NCBI GenBank assembly: GCA_900546105.1
Contig: URBP01000048.1
Location: 1 to 16,622 of the forward strand
Direction: 5' to 3'
Length of the DNA stretch: 16,622 nucleotides
From: an uncultured Collinsella sp.
GTDB lineage: Bacteria; Actinomycetota; Coriobacteriia; Coriobacteriales; Coriobacteriaceae
Below are positions 6,807 to 14,933 of the stretch, in pieces. The position numbers were made by a program, and so were the translations under genes. A model generated the notes under the pieces. That model was not told the DNA's origin. It was given only the letters and a program-made list of their open reading frames with translations, and searched no databases. Position 1 is the stretch's first letter; every line of letters begins with the position of its first letter.

Positions 6807-8018
6807 CTAAAGAGAGAACAGGCGAGCGGTAACCGTCTCGGGAATTCCCTGGCTGTTACGCACCGTTGCGTACGTTAAGAACGAGTTCGATTTACCCGCC
6901 GTAGCAGGATAATCGCCATACTCCAAGGCTCGGTCGGGCGACAGAAGCGAGCCGTAGGTCTTGGCCGAAGTGTCAATCAAAAAATGCGACGCCTGAACTT
7001 TAACCAGGTATTTATTTTTCCTTCCCGCAGCGCACGCGAGCGGCTCACGCGAAAGGAAGAGGTACGGCCCACCCTCGTTACCGATATAGGTGCCCATATT
7101 GCCCAGGCTACCCACACCGCTATACGTCGCCTCAATGGAGAACACGAAGGTGTCGCCCATATACACGGCCTCGAAAGGCGAAACCGACGAAGGAAGCACC
7201 AGCTGAGCTCGCTTCGTGTTGTTGCCGTCAGTCAGGTCGATCGCCGTCATACCGTAATAGACGCCCTCATCATTGTGCACGCGGGGCGAGATGGTCAGGA
7301 TGCCGTCGCTCACACGCGGGGCGGATGCGAAGCGCCCCGTTGACTTCCAAATAGTCTCAGGCTTGGACTCGCTGGGCGACTGACGGTAGCAGTACGAATC
7401 GTTACTCGTCTTGCTGCCGCCGGACGAGGGCATCTTATACCAGATGACCGACGACCCATACGCTGTGAAGAGCGGCGGATCGTAGTTTTCGCCACCGCGG
7501 TCGAGCTCGACAGCGTTGCCGGTAAGGGAGGAGCCTGCAAGGTTTTGCGCATAGAGTTTCCAAGACGCATTGGCAAAGTTCATCTCGACCCACGCGAACA
7601 CGCCATCACCCGCGCGAACGTCGTAAAACGCATAACCGGTTCCCTCAACGGGATCCTCGATAAGTGTGGTAAGCGAGCCATCGCCCAGGTTGAGCACACC
7701 AAGCGTATTGGCATGCAGGGCAGAAGCAGGCGCCATCATCGCGGCAGCATAGTCGCCATCGCAGTAGTACAGCAGCGTGCCCAGCGGCAGCGTCCACGAG
7801 GCCGCGGGCTCAAGATCGATATCGACAGCTTCGTACTCATCAGTGATCGAGACAATCTTCGAATCGTCCTTGATAACCTGTGGCTCGCCAGCGGCGTCAT
7901 CGCTGGTACCCGTTTTCTTTGAGCATCCGGCAAGCACCGTGGCAGCGCCCGCGGCAGCCCCTCCGAGCACAAAGCCGCGGCGCGATATTCCGTTCTTGAT
8001 CTGGTCGGCGATACTCAT
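6807..8018 (-). CDS. Tat-type secreted lipoprotein, function unknown
   Basis: A 403-residue protein with a twin-arginine signal 'SRRGFV' (12-17), an Ala/Gly-rich hydrophobic stretch and lipobox 'LAGC' with Cys 32, so it is probably exported folded and lipid-anchored outside the cell. The mature part after a short Asp/Gly/Lys linker has repeated short segments of the type 'GVFAWVEMNF', 'SSVIWYKMP' and 'DGILTISPRV', suggesting a beta-propeller-like fold. That fold is a guess and no named domain is recognised. The ATG at 8018 overlaps the stop of the upstream TSCPD gene (TAATG), which implies translational coupling and rules out the longer reading frame starting at 8072. Confidence 0.82.
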   Translation of the reverse strand: MSIADQIKNGISRRGFVLGGAAAGAATVLAGCSKKTGTSDDAAGEPQVIKDDSKIVSITDEYEAVDIDLEPAASWTLPLGTLLYYCDGDYAAAMMAPASALHANTLGVLNLGDGSLTTLIEDPVEGTGYAFYDVRAGDGVFAWVEMNFANASWKLYAQNLAGSSLTGNAVELDRGGENYDPPLFTAYGSSVIWYKMPSSGGSKTSNDSYCYRQSPSESKPETIWKSTGRFASAPRVSDGILTISPRVHNDEGVYYGMTAIDLTDGNNTKRAQLVLPSSVSPFEAVYMGDTFVFSIEATYSGVGSLGNMGTYIGNEGGPYLFLSREPLACAAGRKNKYLVKVQASHFLIDTSAKTYGSLLSPDRALEYGDYPATAGKSNSFLTYATVRNSQGIPETVTARLFSL

Positions 8019-8281
8019 TAGGCGATCTCGGCGCGAGCGGCCTCGATAGCGCGCGTGAGCTGATCGGCGCAAGAAGTCTTCTTCATACCGCAGGTGTTAC
8101 CAGCGAGAACCTCGATGACGCGATCGGCAGGAGCGCCCTCGACCAGCTTAGAGATAGCCTTGAGATTGCCGTTGCAGCCACCGGTAAACTCGACGCCCAC
8201 CACCTTGTTGCCGTCATCAGAAAGATCAAGGTGGATATTGCGAGCGCATACGCCCTGAGGCTTGTAATCAAAACTAATCAT
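8018..8281 (-). CDS. TSCPD domain protein (TIGR03905-like)
   Basis: An 87-residue protein with conserved Cys residues at 12, 36, 64 and 71 and the name-giving motif as 'KTSCADQL' near the C-terminus. The segment 'GGCNGNLKAISKLVEG' is also typical. TSCPD domains occur alone and in some vitamin B12-dependent ribonucleotide reductases, where the Cys residues may bind metal; the role of the stand-alone form is not known. The start ATG has AGAGGGG about 6 nt upstream. It is the first gene of a two-gene unit with the Tat lipoprotein. Confidence 0.88.
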   Translation of the reverse strand: MISFDYKPQGVCARNIHLDLSDDGNKVVGVEFTGGCNGNLKAISKLVEGAPADRVIEVLAGNTCGMKKTSCADQLTRAIEAARAEIA

Positions 8282-8394
8282 TGCGTTCCCCTCTCGTAAA
8301 GCAATTTCAGACGTCTATTATCCCCGTCCGAACCGATAAAGTATCGCGGGCACCGATTCAACATTCCCCAATGCGCAAACCGACGGCAGCAATA

Positions 8395-10194
8395 CTAGCA
8401 ATCTGCTTCCCGAGCGTGGACTTTTCGTTTCTCTTGATACATGTTGTGGTCAGCGATGTGGTAAATCTCGGTCAGTGTATAACCGGGTGCCTCTGCCGTC
8501 GCGACGCCAAACGACGCACTGACTGTCAGCACCTCATCGCTCGCAGCAGCAAGGCTGAGGCGAAGATCTTGCACTACTTCACATGCGGATTCGCGATCGG
8601 TGTGAGGGCAAATCAGCAAGAACTCGTCGCCACCAATGCGCATAGGCACAAATTTCTCGCCTGCCGCCCGCCTCAATACAGACGCCGTACGCCGTAGCAG
8701 CTCATCGCCCATTTCGTGACCGTAGAGATCGTTGGTACGCTTGAGGAAATTGCAGTCCATCATGATCACACTCACGGGCAGGGAATCGTTCACCAGGTCG
8801 TCGCCAAGGGACTCAAGGTAATTTCTATTGCGAAGTCCCGTCAGCTTATCCTGGAAAGAAAGCTCCTCGGCGCGCTTTGTCATCGAGATGTTATGCGTCG
8901 CCACGACGACCGACTCCAGTCGACCCTGCTCATCGCGGCGCTGTGGAACAACCTGCAGCGAATACCACGTACCTCGGCAGTCTCGTACCTCGGCATCCAA
9001 GTACGGCATGCCCTCCATACGATCCTGAAGCGTCTTTATATCTAAGAGCTCCATGACCGCCTCGCGACTTTCGGGACTCACAATGTCTCGGCAAACCGTT
9101 GCAAAAAAGTCATATGCCTCGGCGTGCTCGGCAAATATCTTCGCCACCGATGGCGACATGTTAATCCCCTCGATCTCGAGCGTGTCGAGATGCAACAGGA
9201 GGGTCGACTCATACGTGGAACTGATGGCATTGATGATGCCGAGCTGCTTGTCCTTTTCGGCCAAATTGCGACGATCGGCGACGATACGCACCAACAGCAC
9301 TACAACCAAAAACACCAGGAACGCCAGCACGCCGACAGCGATAAATGAAATCCTGCCCGACATGACCTCGGATTTGGGATAGAGCGCAAACAGGCGATAG
9401 TCCTCATACGCCGCACGCACGGCATACCAGGTACTTCCCCGATATTCGACACGTGTTAGACCTTCGTCTTTCCAATCAATTCCGCTATCGGCAAGAAGCC
9501 GGGCGAGAGCTATATCGACGGTCGAATCGTTTGAAGAAACGATTTGCGCATCGTGCATCACGAACACCGTTGGGCTCTGATGGAATGTATTGTTCACGAG
9601 CACGTCGGCGATCGTATACGAATAATCATCGGCGGGCTCGGGCGCAAGCGATCGATACCCCAGCGCTACGCCATCACCGTACGGAACAACACTCACGGCA
9701 AAGTCGACATCTCGACGCTCAACGACCGTCGAGTAGGACACCTTGGAGCCTCGATACATCGATGCGACCGACGAACAGGCAAGCTCCTCTCGCCACAGCA
9801 TCAGCGGATCGCGACCGTCGATATCGTAATGAGCGGTCATATGGCCGTCGGCGTCCATGACCAACATTCCCGAAAGGTGCTCGGAATGGACGTACTCCTC
9901 GACACGATCATCGTTGACTTCAACGCGATCAGGCGGCAAGAACGTCGAAAACGACTCGAGCGCGGCATCCAAATTGTGCGTCGCCTCGGTTTTTCTTCCC
10001 TGTTCATATCGGTCATATTTTTCGCAGGCGTTTTTTAAAAACACCATGGTTTCCTGGCCAAACCCAAGCGTTTTATCGAGACAGCGATGCGTACCGACCA
10101 CATATAGCAGACCCAACAAAACAGCGCTGGCCACAACGCAGATAGCCGCGGTGACTAATGCCTTTCGGCGCAAGCGGCGCTCATCATTTGTCAT
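8395..10194 (-). CDS. Membrane diguanylate cyclase (GGDEF)
   Basis: A 599-residue protein predicted to make cyclic di-GMP from two GTP. Helix 1 (about 11-34) and helix 2 (about 281-304) bracket an extracellular sensor region of about 245 residues, probably Cache-like. A PAS-like segment follows (about 320-440), then the GGDEF domain (about 445-597). The substrate motifs are intact: 'DCNFLKRTNDLYGHEMGDELL' region from residue 480 and 'RIGGDEF' with GGDEF at 521-525. The RxxD inhibitory site normally 5 residues before GGDEF is absent (AAGE in its place), so product inhibition may be lost. The start ATG overlaps the stop of the preceding solute-binding gene by 4 nt (ATGA), indicating coupled translation and probably a shared signal. 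Confidence 0.93.
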   Translation of the reverse strand: MTNDERRLRRKALVTAAICVVASAVLLGLLYVVGTHRCLDKTLGFGQETMVFLKNACEKYDRYEQGRKTEATHNLDAALESFSTFLPPDRVEVNDDRVEEYVHSEHLSGMLVMDADGHMTAHYDIDGRDPLMLWREELACSSVASMYRGSKVSYSTVVERRDVDFAVSVVPYGDGVALGYRSLAPEPADDYSYTIADVLVNNTFHQSPTVFVMHDAQIVSSNDSTVDIALARLLADSGIDWKDEGLTRVEYRGSTWYAVRAAYEDYRLFALYPKSEVMSGRISFIAVGVLAFLVFLVVVLLVRIVADRRNLAEKDKQLGIINAISSTYESTLLLHLDTLEIEGINMSPSVAKIFAEHAEAYDFFATVCRDIVSPESREAVMELLDIKTLQDRMEGMPYLDAEVRDCRGTWYSLQVVPQRRDEQGRLESVVVATHNISMTKRAEELSFQDKLTGLRNRNYLESLGDDLVNDSLPVSVIMMDCNFLKRTNDLYGHEMGDELLRRTASVLRRAAGEKFVPMRIGGDEFLLICPHTDRESACEVVQDLRLSLAAASDEVLTVSASFGVATAEAPGYTLTEIYHIADHNMYQEKRKVHAREADC

Positions 10195-11063
10195 GATTCC
10201 GCTCCTTGCCCGTCCGTCGTCGCCCCCGCCTTGTACTTGCCCACAATGCGCTCAATCGTGCCATCTCGATCCATCTCGAACAGCACGGTATTGAGGTTTT
10301 TGACGTACTCCCCCTCATAGCCGTCCTTAAACGCGACGCCAAGGTCAACCGTCATAACGTTGTCAGCGAACACACGATACAGGCCGGGATACTGGGCGAC
10401 AAGACAATCAAGCGACTGAACGTCCGCCATCCAACAGTCAACATAACCTTTGACCAGGGCGGCCTTGCAGAGTTCGGCGGAGCCATATGATTTGATATGC
10501 ACGTCCGACGAGATTTCCAGATCGCCTGCAAGCAATCGGCGTTCACTCACCGAACCGGCAATCACCGCAACAGTCTTGCTGCCATCGAGATACGCCAAGG
10601 ACTTGATACCACTCGTTTTCTTGGTGGCAACCGAAACCGTCAAGGTTAGATACGGCTCAGTCCAGCAATACTCGTCTTCGCGATAACAGGGTGAATAGTC
10701 GCACCACAGGCAATCGATCTCGCCGTTTTTGAGCAGGCGGTCACGATCGTTCCAAGATATGTCAATGAATTGCGGCTTGATTCCCGCACGCTTGCAAGCC
10801 TCGCGGGCGATATCGATATCGATACCGGCGTAATCGCCCGTGGTATCGATATACACATAGGGATCGTTATCCGTAACGCCGATTTTGAGCACCGGGAGAT
10901 CTTTATCGGCTTCACTCGAGGAGGAAGAACCGCTTCGAACGGTATACGTCAGGGCGCCCGCACAGACGGCAACAAGGAGTATGAGCGTAAACGAGACGAT
11001 GGTGGCTCGTTTGATACGTCTGGGCACACGGCTCTTTTCATCGAAACAGCAGATAAGGTTCAT
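10191..11063 (-). CDS. Membrane-anchored family 3 solute-binding-like protein
   Basis: A 290-residue protein with a short basic cytoplasmic N-terminus, one hydrophobic helix (about 20-42), a Ser-rich linker (44-50) and a family 3 periplasmic-binding domain (about 57-280). The domain shows 'LKIGVTDNDPYVYID', 'GIDIDIAREACKRAG', 'LLKNGEIDCLW' and 'WTEPYLTLTVSV', which is the amino-acid-binding pattern. There is no lipobox and no ABC transporter gene nearby. Coupling to the diguanylate cyclase suggests it acts as a ligand sensor or co-receptor, not in transport. It has an unusual number of Cys residues in the domain (90, 118, 121, 126, 133). I start it at the ATG at 11063; a longer frame to 11120 would encode the terminator hairpin as protein. 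The ribosome site upstream is weak. Confidence 0.85.
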   Translation of the reverse strand: MNLICCFDEKSRVPRRIKRATIVSFTLILLVAVCAGALTYTVRSGSSSSSEADKDLPVLKIGVTDNDPYVYIDTTGDYAGIDIDIAREACKRAGIKPQFIDISWNDRDRLLKNGEIDCLWCDYSPCYREDEYCWTEPYLTLTVSVATKKTSGIKSLAYLDGSKTVAVIAGSVSERRLLAGDLEISSDVHIKSYGSAELCKAALVKGYVDCWMADVQSLDCLVAQYPGLYRVFADNVMTVDLGVAFKDGYEGEYVKNLNTVLFEMDRDGTIERIVGKYKAGATTDGQGAES

Positions 11064-11092
11064 TTTATTACCAGGGGGCCAGTGCAACAGCG

Positions 11093-11125
11093 AAAAAAGC
11101 GCCTTGCCCAAGACGGGCAAGGCGC
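11093..11125 (-). terminator. Strong terminator, probably the original purB terminator
   Basis: An 11-bp perfect stem, GCGCCTTGCCC with GGGCAAGGCGC, loop of 5 nt, followed on the minus strand by six U residues. It now follows the surface protein gene. Because a purB 3' fragment lies directly upstream of it, it was probably the purB terminator before the cassette was inserted. Confidence 0.9.
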
Positions 11126-11168
11126 CAATGGTTGAAATGTATCCGTAAGCGGTCGAATTAGGTCAACC

Positions 11169-11222
11169 CTACTCGAAGCTCAGCTGCTCCAGGCGATCGA
11201 AGACTGTGTCGATGCGGGTGAC
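11169..11222 (-). pseudogene. purB: Duplicated 3' end of purB (scar)
   Basis: In the minus direction this reads VTRIDTVFDRLEQLSFE then TAG, against FLTRIDTVFDRLEQLEF at the end of the intact PurB. At the DNA level 11182-11221 matches 14944-14983 in 39 of 40 bases, in direct orientation. There is no start or upstream purB sequence. It begins 13 nt after the stop codon of the surface protein gene, in the same reading frame. It marks one edge of the inserted surface-protein cassette. Confidence 0.9.
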
Positions 11223-11234
11223 GAGCGGGGCACC

Positions 11235-14200
11235 CTAACGCTCGAAACGTTTACGCATAAGAGCGAAAGCGATCAGCGCAACGCCTGCGACAGTAGCAAT
11301 AAAGGCAACCGCAAGGGCCTGGTCGCCCGTATTGGCGAGCGCGCCCTTAGTAGCCTTAACAGACTTTTTGGTCACCTTAGTCGTCGTCTGCTGACTAGGC
11401 TGGGACGGCGTCACGGGCTGCGTAGGCTGAACCGGCTCACCATTGGCCTCCTCGCCCGTCACCACGTACGTCGAGAAGTGGCTCGTGCGGAAGCAAAGGT
11501 AGTCGCCCTCGGTCCACGTATCCATAGCCTGAGTGGAACCATCCTCGGCAACGTAGAGCACCTTGAGATTGGTGAGCGCCTTCATGGCTGCGGTCATCTT
11601 GACACGAACGATGAAGGACATGCCATCGAAGTCCTCGATAACCTCGCCATTCTTGAGAAGCTTGATATCGAGCTTCTCGGCAACCTTGGTAGCCCCCTGC
11701 TCAAGGCCGGAAATCGTAGCATTGGCGGCGTCGGTAAGATTTGTCGGTTCCTCGACCACAAGAGAGATGCTGTTGTTCTGGGCAATGCCGGCAGCGGCAT
11801 TGTTCTCGGCGCTTACGCTAACGTCCGTTCCGTCGCTACCTGCAACGCCCGCAATGGCCCTCGCCGCTACAGTAACGGTACAGGTCATTGTTTTGTCACC
11901 ACAGGTGACGGTGATCGTGGCGTTACCGGCCTTAAGCGGCGTCACGACGCCGTCTTTGACCGTAGCGATCGACGAGTCGCTGGAGGTCCAGCTCACCGTC
12001 GTATCGTCTGCATCGGCAGGACTCACCGTTGCGGAGAGCTTTGCGGAGGCATCACCGACGGTAAAGGACAGGCTCGTCTTGTCGAGCTCGACTTTCTGGA
12101 CGGGGTTGGTCACGGTCACCGAGACGGTTTGGGAGAGCGACTCTGCAGTGATGACAAATGAGCCAGAACCGGTCTTGAGGGCGGTAACGGTGTAGGAGCC
12201 ATCGCCGTTGTCGACAACCTTAAACGCCTTCGAAGCGCCCGTGTCATCCAGAGCAAGCTTGGTCTCGTCGACCTCACCCGCAAGGGCTCCAACAAGAGAA
12301 ATCTTCACGGTGCCCTCTTCGCCCTTCTTAAGGTTAAGAGCGGTCTGGTCGACCGTAAGGTTCGTTGCGGGATTAGAGACGGTCACCGCGCAATCCTGAG
12401 AATAGACGCCGTCTTCAGTCGAAACGGTGATGGTTGCGGCGCCCTTGGAGACAGCCGTCACCTTTCCGGTTTGATCGACCGTAGCGACGCTCTCATTGCT
12501 GGACTTCCAAACAACTGTCTGGTTAGCCTCCGCGGGAACGACCGCCGCCTTAAGCTGCTCGGTTGCAGCGCCCGCAAGCGCGACCTTCTGCTTATCGAGC
12601 GTGATGCCCGTAGCAGGCTGAATAACGGTCACCTTGCACGTGGCGCTATACTCGCCGTCCTCAGTGGTAACGGTGATCGTGGCAGCACCGGCCTTGACCG
12701 GGGTCACGACGCCGTCCGCAACCGTGGCGACCTCCGGGTCGCTCGAAGACCAGGACACATTCTTATTCGTTGCATTGTTGGGCTCAACCGCTGCGGTCAA
12801 CGTCGAGGGCTCACCGCCCACAGCAAGCTTAAGATTCGACGCGCTGAGGCTGACGCCCGAGACCTTTACGACCGGAGTGGTTACCGTAATTGTATCCGTG
12901 GTTGCAGAGACCCCATCAACCGTTGCCGTGATCGTGGCATCACCGTCACCGACAGCGGCAACAAGACCGTTGCCATCGACGGTAAGGACGCTCTCGTTAG
13001 AAGAGGACCAGACAACCTTACTGGCCTTATCGTCAGGGGAAACCTTTGCCTTCAACTGCTGAGTCGTGCCCTTGTCCATAGATGTTGAGTAACCATCCGC
13101 AATGGAAACCGTCGTTTTTGCAGGTTCCTCGCCAGGCTTGACGACATGAACGGTCATCGTGTCACAGAGAAGGCCCCCATTATCGGGGTCACCGAGATAG
13201 ACGTCTATCTTTGCAGTGCCGTAGCCATTCGGATGCGCGAAATATCCTGCTGTACTTGAGCTCACAGCGTACATCTCGATGCTAACGATGCTAGGGTCTG
13301 ATGACACGAATCGATATTCAGAATATGGATATTTATCGAGAAGCTCTACAGCCTCCTTCGTCAACACAGTTCCAAAGTAATCGCGATATCTGTTCGCATC
13401 AAGCAGATAATCGTCCGTGCCGGTGCGGTCTGGAGCTAATTCGCTTTCAATTGAGATTTCGCTCTCCTTCAAGAATGCAATCGAAGGTTTAACGGATGGG
13501 TAGGGAATCACATCTATGGTGCCGACATGTTTGCCGCCGAACGAATCCGTCGCCTCAATAGTTGCAGTCCCCACCTTGATTGCGGTGACCCGATCTCCCT
13601 CTATCGAAACAATGTCTTGTCCTTTTATAACTGAATAGGATAATTTCCACGTTTGAGACTGGTAGTCACGCGATGAATCTCTGCAAGCTTGCCCGGTTGA
13701 ATTCAGTTCAACATCAATCAAATCACTCGAATCGATCCATGCGTTAGAGCCGATAGCCATTTTTCCGCTCATGTTTTTCTCAACAAAAGCGGGACCCTGT
13801 TCCTTCATCACCACGTCGCAGAGTCGTTTCTTCTGATAAATATCTTGCGCGTAGTCACTCACGCCTATCCGGAGTTCACTAGCGCTGCTGCTGTGCGGAT
13901 TAATATAAACAGGAGCCTGCAGCTGATAATCGGCAGAATTGCTACACTCCGTTATCTGATCACTGCTTAGCTGCGTATAAAGCCCCGACCCATCGTCATA
14001 AGAGCTATTTCCATAGATATCAAACGCCGTCGGCTCCTCATCGGGCCGCTCAAATGCGAGCAGCACTTTCCCTTTCTCAGAGCCATAGTGTTGTTTTCCG
14101 CAAACAGGACACTTCTCGATATATAACAACGTCAGAGAAGACACAGGCTTTGCCTTGTCCGAATTGTTTGCATACTTTATTTCTTTTATTTTGTTTTGAG

Positions 14201-14636
14201 ACTTAGCAAGGCTTATTTCAAGATAACCCTCCGCTTTGTAACCCTCATAATTGAACTCAGCAGTTATCCGAAGCTTGCCGTCTCCAACAGACACTGGGGA
14301 CAACGTATATTCCCATTGTCCATAGATGTTTGAAAGCGCGATATTCTCTGCATCATCACTCGAAATCGTTAGCGTGTAATTCTCGGGGTTTTGCGCCGCT
14401 TGAGCTATCTCCTGGGACGGAGCTCCCGGAAGCGAAAAGCGGACACTTCCATTCAGTCTTTGCCCGACCGCAACAGAACAATATTTCAAAACACTGTCCT
14501 GTGAAACAGAAACGAGAACCTCTCCTCCCTTAGTTTCCGATGCGACCGCTATTGATGGCGTAGCGACTGAAACTGCCGTTACGGCAGCCAAAACGGCACA
14601 AAATGCGGCGGCTATCCTCCAAAATCCTTTTCTCAT
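11235..14636 (-). CDS. LAXTG-anchored surface protein with tandem Ig-like domains
   Basis: An 1133-residue cell-wall protein. A signal peptide (1-33, basic start, cleavage near 'AVAS') is followed by a unique region (about 34-500) containing a lone 'CPVCGKQHYG' Cys pair (176, 179) and one Ig-like segment near 330-377. Five tandem Ig-like (Big_2-type) domains of about 80-85 residues follow (about 506-588, 591-673, 675-755, 757-844, 847-924), with recurring 'WSSSNESVATV' and 'KAGAATITV' words; the fourth is divergent. A C-terminal domain with 'RTSHFSTYVVTG' (about 930-1061), a Pro/Gln/Thr linker, sorting motif LANTG (1100-1104), a hydrophobic helix and an RKRFER tail end it. LAXTG is the class E sortase signal of actinobacteria. 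It is likely an adhesin-like protein; the ligand is unknown. The start ATG sits directly after AGGGGA, an unusually short spacing. The unique part is AT-rich (16 of 60 G+C in 14161-14220) and the repeats GC-rich (40 of 60 in 12661-12720). Confidence 0.92.
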   Translation of the reverse strand: MRKGFWRIAAAFCAVLAAVTAVSVATPSIAVASETKGGEVLVSVSQDSVLKYCSVAVGQRLNGSVRFSLPGAPSQEIAQAAQNPENYTLTISSDDAENIALSNIYGQWEYTLSPVSVGDGKLRITAEFNYEGYKAEGYLEISLAKSQNKIKEIKYANNSDKAKPVSSLTLLYIEKCPVCGKQHYGSEKGKVLLAFERPDEEPTAFDIYGNSSYDDGSGLYTQLSSDQITECSNSADYQLQAPVYINPHSSSASELRIGVSDYAQDIYQKKRLCDVVMKEQGPAFVEKNMSGKMAIGSNAWIDSSDLIDVELNSTGQACRDSSRDYQSQTWKLSYSVIKGQDIVSIEGDRVTAIKVGTATIEATDSFGGKHVGTIDVIPYPSVKPSIAFLKESEISIESELAPDRTGTDDYLLDANRYRDYFGTVLTKEAVELLDKYPYSEYRFVSSDPSIVSIEMYAVSSSTAGYFAHPNGYGTAKIDVYLGDPDNGGLLCDTMTVHVVKPGEEPAKTTVSIADGYSTSMDKGTTQQLKAKVSPDDKASKVVWSSSNESVLTVDGNGLVAAVGDGDATITATVDGVSATTDTITVTTPVVKVSGVSLSASNLKLAVGGEPSTLTAAVEPNNATNKNVSWSSSDPEVATVADGVVTPVKAGAATITVTTEDGEYSATCKVTVIQPATGITLDKQKVALAGAATEQLKAAVVPAEANQTVVWKSSNESVATVDQTGKVTAVSKGAATITVSTEDGVYSQDCAVTVSNPATNLTVDQTALNLKKGEEGTVKISLVGALAGEVDETKLALDDTGASKAFKVVDNGDGSYTVTALKTGSGSFVITAESLSQTVSVTVTNPVQKVELDKTSLSFTVGDASAKLSATVSPADADDTTVSWTSSDSSIATVKDGVVTPLKAGNATITVTCGDKTMTCTVTVAARAIAGVAGSDGTDVSVSAENNAAAGIAQNNSISLVVEEPTNLTDAANATISGLEQGATKVAEKLDIKLLKNGEVIEDFDGMSFIVRVKMTAAMKALTNLKVLYVAEDGSTQAMDTWTEGDYLCFRTSHFSTYVVTGEEANGEPVQPTQPVTPSQPSQQTTTKVTKKSVKATKGALANTGDQALAVAFIATVAGVALIAFALMRKRFER

Positions 14637-14682
14637 TCCCCTAAGTCCAATCTCTCGTGAGAAAACGCAGTATTCTCCCGCA

Positions 14683-14701
14683 CCTTAAAATTGGCTTAAG
14701 G
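14683..14701. promoter_or_regulatory. Inverted repeat overlapping the surface-protein promoter
   Basis: CCTTAA, 7 nt, TTAAGG, a perfect 6+6 inverted repeat. One arm overlaps the proposed -10 hexamer and the other reaches into the leader, a typical place for a repressor site. It could also form a small leader hairpin. No regulator is identified. Confidence 0.4.
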
Positions 14702-14728
14702 ATACCCCCCCCCGACGGTCACTTACAA
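14699..14728 (-). promoter_or_regulatory. Candidate promoter with a G9 tract in its spacer
   Basis: On the minus strand: -35 TTGTAA (14723-14728, 4 of 6 matches to consensus), an 18-nt spacer ending in nine consecutive G (14705-14713), then -10 TATCCT (14699-14704, 4 of 6). Loss of one G would give the ideal 17-nt spacer. Homopolymers at this position switch surface genes on and off by slipped-strand replication in several pathogens. The transcription start would be near 14692, about 55 nt before the ATG. Confidence 0.5.
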
Positions 14729-14824
14729 GCTAATGTTTGCCAGAAGGGACAAATTAACGGCAAACGACATTTCTGCAATATACCATCATCCGCTAAAGTG
14801 CGACTTTCCCGGCGCCCCCCACGC

Positions 14825-14859
14825 AAAAGCCCCGTTGGTAAACGAGTTACCAACGGGGC
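14825..14859 (-). terminator. Terminator downstream of the intact purB
   Basis: A 13-bp perfect stem, GCCCCGTTGGTAA with TTACCAACGGGGC, loop of 5 nt, followed on the minus strand by four U residues. It lies 75 nt after the purB stop and shares no sequence with the terminator at 11093-11125, so purB now ends in a different terminator from the one behind the scar. Confidence 0.85.
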
Positions 14860-14933
14860 TTGAGCTGGAAAGCTGTACCTCAAAGGAGCTCAAAAGCAAA
14901 CTGATAGGTTTAACATCGTCCCTAATCGATCAA

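Noticed and set aside
11126..11166. Possible promoter for the solute-binding gene: TTGACC, 17 nt, GATACA
   Set aside because: The -10 is poor (3 of 6), and the transcript would start just before a strong terminator, so expression would be blocked unless attenuation operates.
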